This document shows, piece by piece, positions 15,653 through 17,465 of a stretch of DNA of 17,465 nucleotides (positions are counted from its first letter, which is position 1; the number at the start of each line of letters is the position of its first letter). Origin of the DNA: Candidatus Aminicenantota bacterium (GTDB lineage: Bacteria > Acidobacteriota > Aminicenantia > Aminicenantales > Aminicenantaceae). Where the stretch lies: the NCBI GenBank assembly GCA_016926925.1, contig JAFGNQ010000174.1, positions 1 through 17,465 on the forward strand, given 5' to 3'. The notes beneath the pieces were generated by a model. The model did no database searches. It was not told where the DNA came from and saw nothing but the letters and a program-made list of their open reading frames with translations. Both the position numbers and the translations under genes were made by a program.

Positions 15653-16636
15653 ATGAAAGCAAACACGAACAAAGCCATCGAGTTCCTGCTGGCTAGAGGA
15701 AACCTCCCTATTCTCTACTGGATGAAGAAGGATATCCTTGATGTACCAACCGACAGAGAACAGAAAAACCTCAAGAAATTTGCTGCCCGAATACGCATTT
15801 TGCAAAGCCAGAGGTCCAACGGCGGTTGGGGAAAGAAAAAATACGAAGGCCCGCCCCGCTGGGAAAAAACCTACTACATCGTGGATACACTGAAAAACGC
15901 ATTTTTACTCTATAACTTCGGGTGCACTTCCGAAGACAAGGGCGTTCAAAAATTGATTAAGTTTCTCTACTCTACCCAGACAAGAGAGGGAGATTTCCGG
16001 GGGGCCTACCTGAATGAGTACGCCCCGACATACCATGCCCTTACCCTCCATGTTTTGTGTTTGTTCGGACAAGATAACGATCCTCGAACACAGAAGGGGT
16101 TCCGCTGGTTCATGAGGCATAGGCAGAATGACGGAGGTTGGGTCATCCCTTATCGAACCATCGACAAGAAAGAACTGAAAAGCCGTTATAACTTCGAAGC
16201 CCAGACAAAACTCAACCCGGTTAAACCGGACAAATCCCAACCATCCTCCCACCTGGTTACGGGAATGGTCCTTCGGTCCCTATCCGCATCTCCAACCTGG
16301 AGACACCGGAAAGAAACCTGGAAAGCGGGTGAATTGCTGATAAGCCGTTTTTTCAAGTCGGACAAATACGAAGACCGCAGGAATGCCACTTACTGGAAAG
16401 AACTGACATATCCCTTTTGGGCGACGGATTTGTTAAGCAGCCTGGATGCGCTTTCCATGATAGGATTTGCGCCGGAAACTAAAGGCATACAACGAGCGCT
16501 TGAATGGCTAATAAGTCAGCAAAAAGTGCAGGGATATTGGGAGGCAGCATCAAAAAGATCGGGAATTGAAGATCATCTCTGGGTGACACTGGTCATGCTT
16601 CGTGTGCTCAAGCGCTTTGGAATGTTGGAGATTTAA
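15653..16636 (+). CDS. Prenyltransferase/squalene-cyclase-like alpha-toroid repeat protein
   Basis: The 327-residue protein is almost entirely helical and carries Q-rich aromatic-turn repeats like the QW motifs of terpene cyclases and prenyltransferase beta subunits: LQSQRSNGGWG (50-60), STQTREGDFRG (about 107-117), RHRQNDGGWVIP (145-156) and ISQQKVQGYWE (about 277-287). These build an (alpha/alpha)6 toroid. I find neither the DxDD nor the DCTAE acid motif of class II cyclases, nor an evident zinc triad of protein prenyltransferases. There is no signal peptide or membrane segment. Catalysis is therefore doubtful; it may bind a lipid or isoprenoid, or act as a scaffold. It is second in the cupin operon, with a weak SD. 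Function unknown. Confidence 0.7.
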   Translation: MKANTNKAIEFLLARGNLPILYWMKKDILDVPTDREQKNLKKFAARIRILQSQRSNGGWGKKKYEGPPRWEKTYYIVDTLKNAFLLYNFGCTSEDKGVQKLIKFLYSTQTREGDFRGAYLNEYAPTYHALTLHVLCLFGQDNDPRTQKGFRWFMRHRQNDGGWVIPYRTIDKKELKSRYNFEAQTKLNPVKPDKSQPSSHLVTGMVLRSLSASPTWRHRKETWKAGELLISRFFKSDKYEDRRNATYWKELTYPFWATDLLSSLDALSMIGFAPETKGIQRALEWLISQQKVQGYWEAASKRSGIEDHLWVTLVMLRVLKRFGMLEI

Positions 16637-16653
16637 CCGCTCCGACGGTGTGA

Positions 16654-16965
16654 TCAATGCGTCAATTCGATGGTTCGCTTGTCGATTTCCCTCAAGATGG
16701 ATATCAGGCGTCCCTTCGCTCTTTGAAAATCCCGGTTCCACTCCAATTTTCCCTCAGGCTCATCACGGCCTAAAGAAAGATTTGTGAATGAGTGAAATCC
16801 CTCAAATGAGTTTGCGATATTCTGAATCAGCCGCTTGAGAGACCCGAGCTTTAGGTCGTTTTGAGTGAGTATTCCGACAGCTTCATGATGAAAATGCAAA
16901 AAAACATTAGCCCATTCAGTGTCATTGCCCTGCATGAGGAGCTCGTGAAAATATTTAAGCATCAT
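16654..16965 (-). CDS. Small helical protein of unknown function
   Basis: I do not recognise this gene with confidence. With the start at 16965 it has 103 residues, mostly charged helices, ending in QRAKGRLISILREIDKRTIE. That ATG has AGGA 7 nt upstream. An in-frame ATG at 17004 would give 116 residues (MQKIEKWRVQELA added) but has no SD, and a possible -10 (17011-17016, minus strand) lies only about 7 bp upstream of it, so it would have to be leaderless. The features ELLMQGNDTEWANVF and SFEGFHSFTNLSL faintly recall small proteins with a GGMGSFNDL-type motif, from memory only. It is convergent with the toroid gene (17 bp) and divergent from folK. The antisense open frame at 16861-17112 has less protein-like composition. 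Confidence 0.55.
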   Translation of the reverse strand: MMLKYFHELLMQGNDTEWANVFLHFHHEAVGILTQNDLKLGSLKRLIQNIANSFEGFHSFTNLSLGRDEPEGKLEWNRDFQRAKGRLISILREIDKRTIELTH

Positions 16966-17010
16966 GGCCAATTCCTGGACTCGCCATTTTTCTATTTTCT
17001 GCATTTCTGT

Positions 17011-17018
17011 ACTATAAT
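17011..17018. promoter_or_regulatory. Possible bidirectional -10 region between the small helical gene and folK
   Basis: On the plus strand TATAAT (17013-17018) is a perfect -10 facing folK. On the minus strand the overlapping sequence reads TATAGT (17011-17016), facing the small helical gene. No clear -35 hexamer is seen for either direction. Symmetric -10 elements driving divergent transcription are known in bacteria; this assignment is tentative. Confidence 0.4.
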
Positions 17019-17083
17019 GCCAGAAATCCTAAAAAAATGCGATACCCAAAAGTTTCCGGAAAAGAAAATGAGGCAATGGTGCG

Positions 17084-17465
17084 ATGAACTACTTATTGTG
17101 TTTGGGCAGTAACTACGGAGATCGTAAAAAAAATCTTGAAAAAGCTCTTGCCTTGATGGATGAGTCAGGCTTTCTTATCAAAAAGAAATCATCCATTTAT
17201 GAAACCGAGCCCGTTGGATTTTTCAGTGATGGCTGGTTTTACAATCAAGTCGTCGATATCGTTACGGCTCTTCAGCCTGAAGAGCTTCTTCGATGGATAA
17301 AGCAAACCGAGCGTACAATGGGCAGAACTGCATGTCAAAGCCTTAAACCGCGCGTCATCGACATCGATATCCTGTTCGCCGGAGATAATGTCATCCAAAC
17401 CGAAGAACTTCAAATCCCTCATCCGAGGATTGCGCAGAGAAAATTTGTCCTTGTGCCTCTCTCCG
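17084..17465 (+). CDS. folK: 6-hydroxymethyl-7,8-dihydropterin pyrophosphokinase FolK (3' end outside the window)
   Basis: The first 127 codons are visible. The start MNYLLCLGSNYGDRKKNL contains the LGSN.GD motif. Downstream are the substrate-binding segment EPVGFFSDGWFYNQVVDIVT, ERTMGR, the Mg-binding signature KPRVIDIDILFAGD with its two catalytic aspartates, and IPHPRIAQRKFVLVPL. FolK transfers pyrophosphate from ATP to 6-hydroxymethyl-7,8-dihydropterin in folate synthesis in the cytoplasm. An in-frame TGA at 17069-17071 closes the frame upstream, so ATG 17084 is the start; GAGG (17070-17073) is its SD. The frame remains open at the window edge with most of the usual 160 or so residues present. 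No folB or folP is visible on the left side. Confidence 0.93.
   Translation, partial: MNYLLCLGSNYGDRKKNLEKALALMDESGFLIKKKSSIYETEPVGFFSDGWFYNQVVDIVTALQPEELLRWIKQTERTMGRTACQSLKPRVIDIDILFAGDNVIQTEELQIPHPRIAQRKFVLVPLS

Noticed and set aside
16861..17112. An 83-residue plus-strand open frame overlapping the small helical gene and folK start
   Set aside because: It overlaps folK in another frame and is antisense to the better candidate; no SD or family motif was seen.

Overview
The window looks like chromosomal DNA of an anaerobic Gram-negative bacterium, most likely from the Desulfobacterota (deltaproteobacterial syntrophs or sulfate reducers) or a relative. The Gram-negative call rests on an outer-membrane porin with a C-terminal Phe and on a PstS with a plain Sec signal and no lipobox. 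The anaerobe call rests on DsrC, an HdrD/DsrK/TmcB-type iron-sulfur protein, a butyrate kinase end and a zinc/corrinoid-type methyltransferase. The lineage is inferred from gene content, not from a database search. Genes are dense, with good Shine-Dalgarno (SD) sites; I see no IS element, tRNA, rRNA or CRISPR.

Layout. (1) 1-2610, plus strand: the last codons of butyrate kinase, a uroporphyrinogen-decarboxylase-fold protein with the zinc ligands of methylcobamide methyltransferases, and a NamZ/DUF1343 exo-muramidase-like protein. (2) 2705-3448, minus strand: an exported UlaG-like metallo-beta-lactamase-fold hydrolase. (3) 3600-11459, plus strand: a complete phosphate-starvation locus, in the order phoB-phoR, a spacer with a four-copy 11-bp Pho-box-like array and a 20-codon leader ORF, then an outer-membrane porin, pstS, pstC, pstA, pstB and phoU. 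(4) 11613-13925, plus strand: dsrC followed by a five-helix membrane cytochrome b-like subunit and an HdrD/DsrK/TmcB-like subunit, behind their own extended -10 promoter. (5) 13954-15117, minus strand: a cysteine desulfurase-family enzyme, convergent with the dsrC operon. (6) 15283-16636, plus strand: a cupin and a prenyltransferase/terpene-cyclase-like alpha-toroid protein, behind a near-consensus sigma70 promoter. (7) 16654-17465: an unknown small helical protein (minus) divergent from folK (plus, cut by the window edge).

How it works together. Regions 3 and 4 are the two clear systems. PhoR would sense phosphate status together with PstSCAB and PhoU. PhoB would bind the 11-bp repeat array at 6186-6224 and switch on porin plus pst as one unit, so phosphate entry is coordinated across both membranes. 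The dsrC-membrane-FeS cluster encodes a minimal thiol/disulfide-linked quinone oxidoreductase: DsrC would cycle its two C-terminal cysteines on the noncubane cluster of the CCG protein, and electrons would exchange with the quinone pool through the membrane subunit. No dsrAB, dsrJOP or tmcA lies in the window, so direction and partners are open.

Most of the window is recognisable. The parts most worth a second look are the Pho-box array with its leader ORF, the two-subunit DsrMK/TmcBC-like module with its own DsrC, the cupin-toroid pair, and the symmetric promoter between the small unknown gene and folK.
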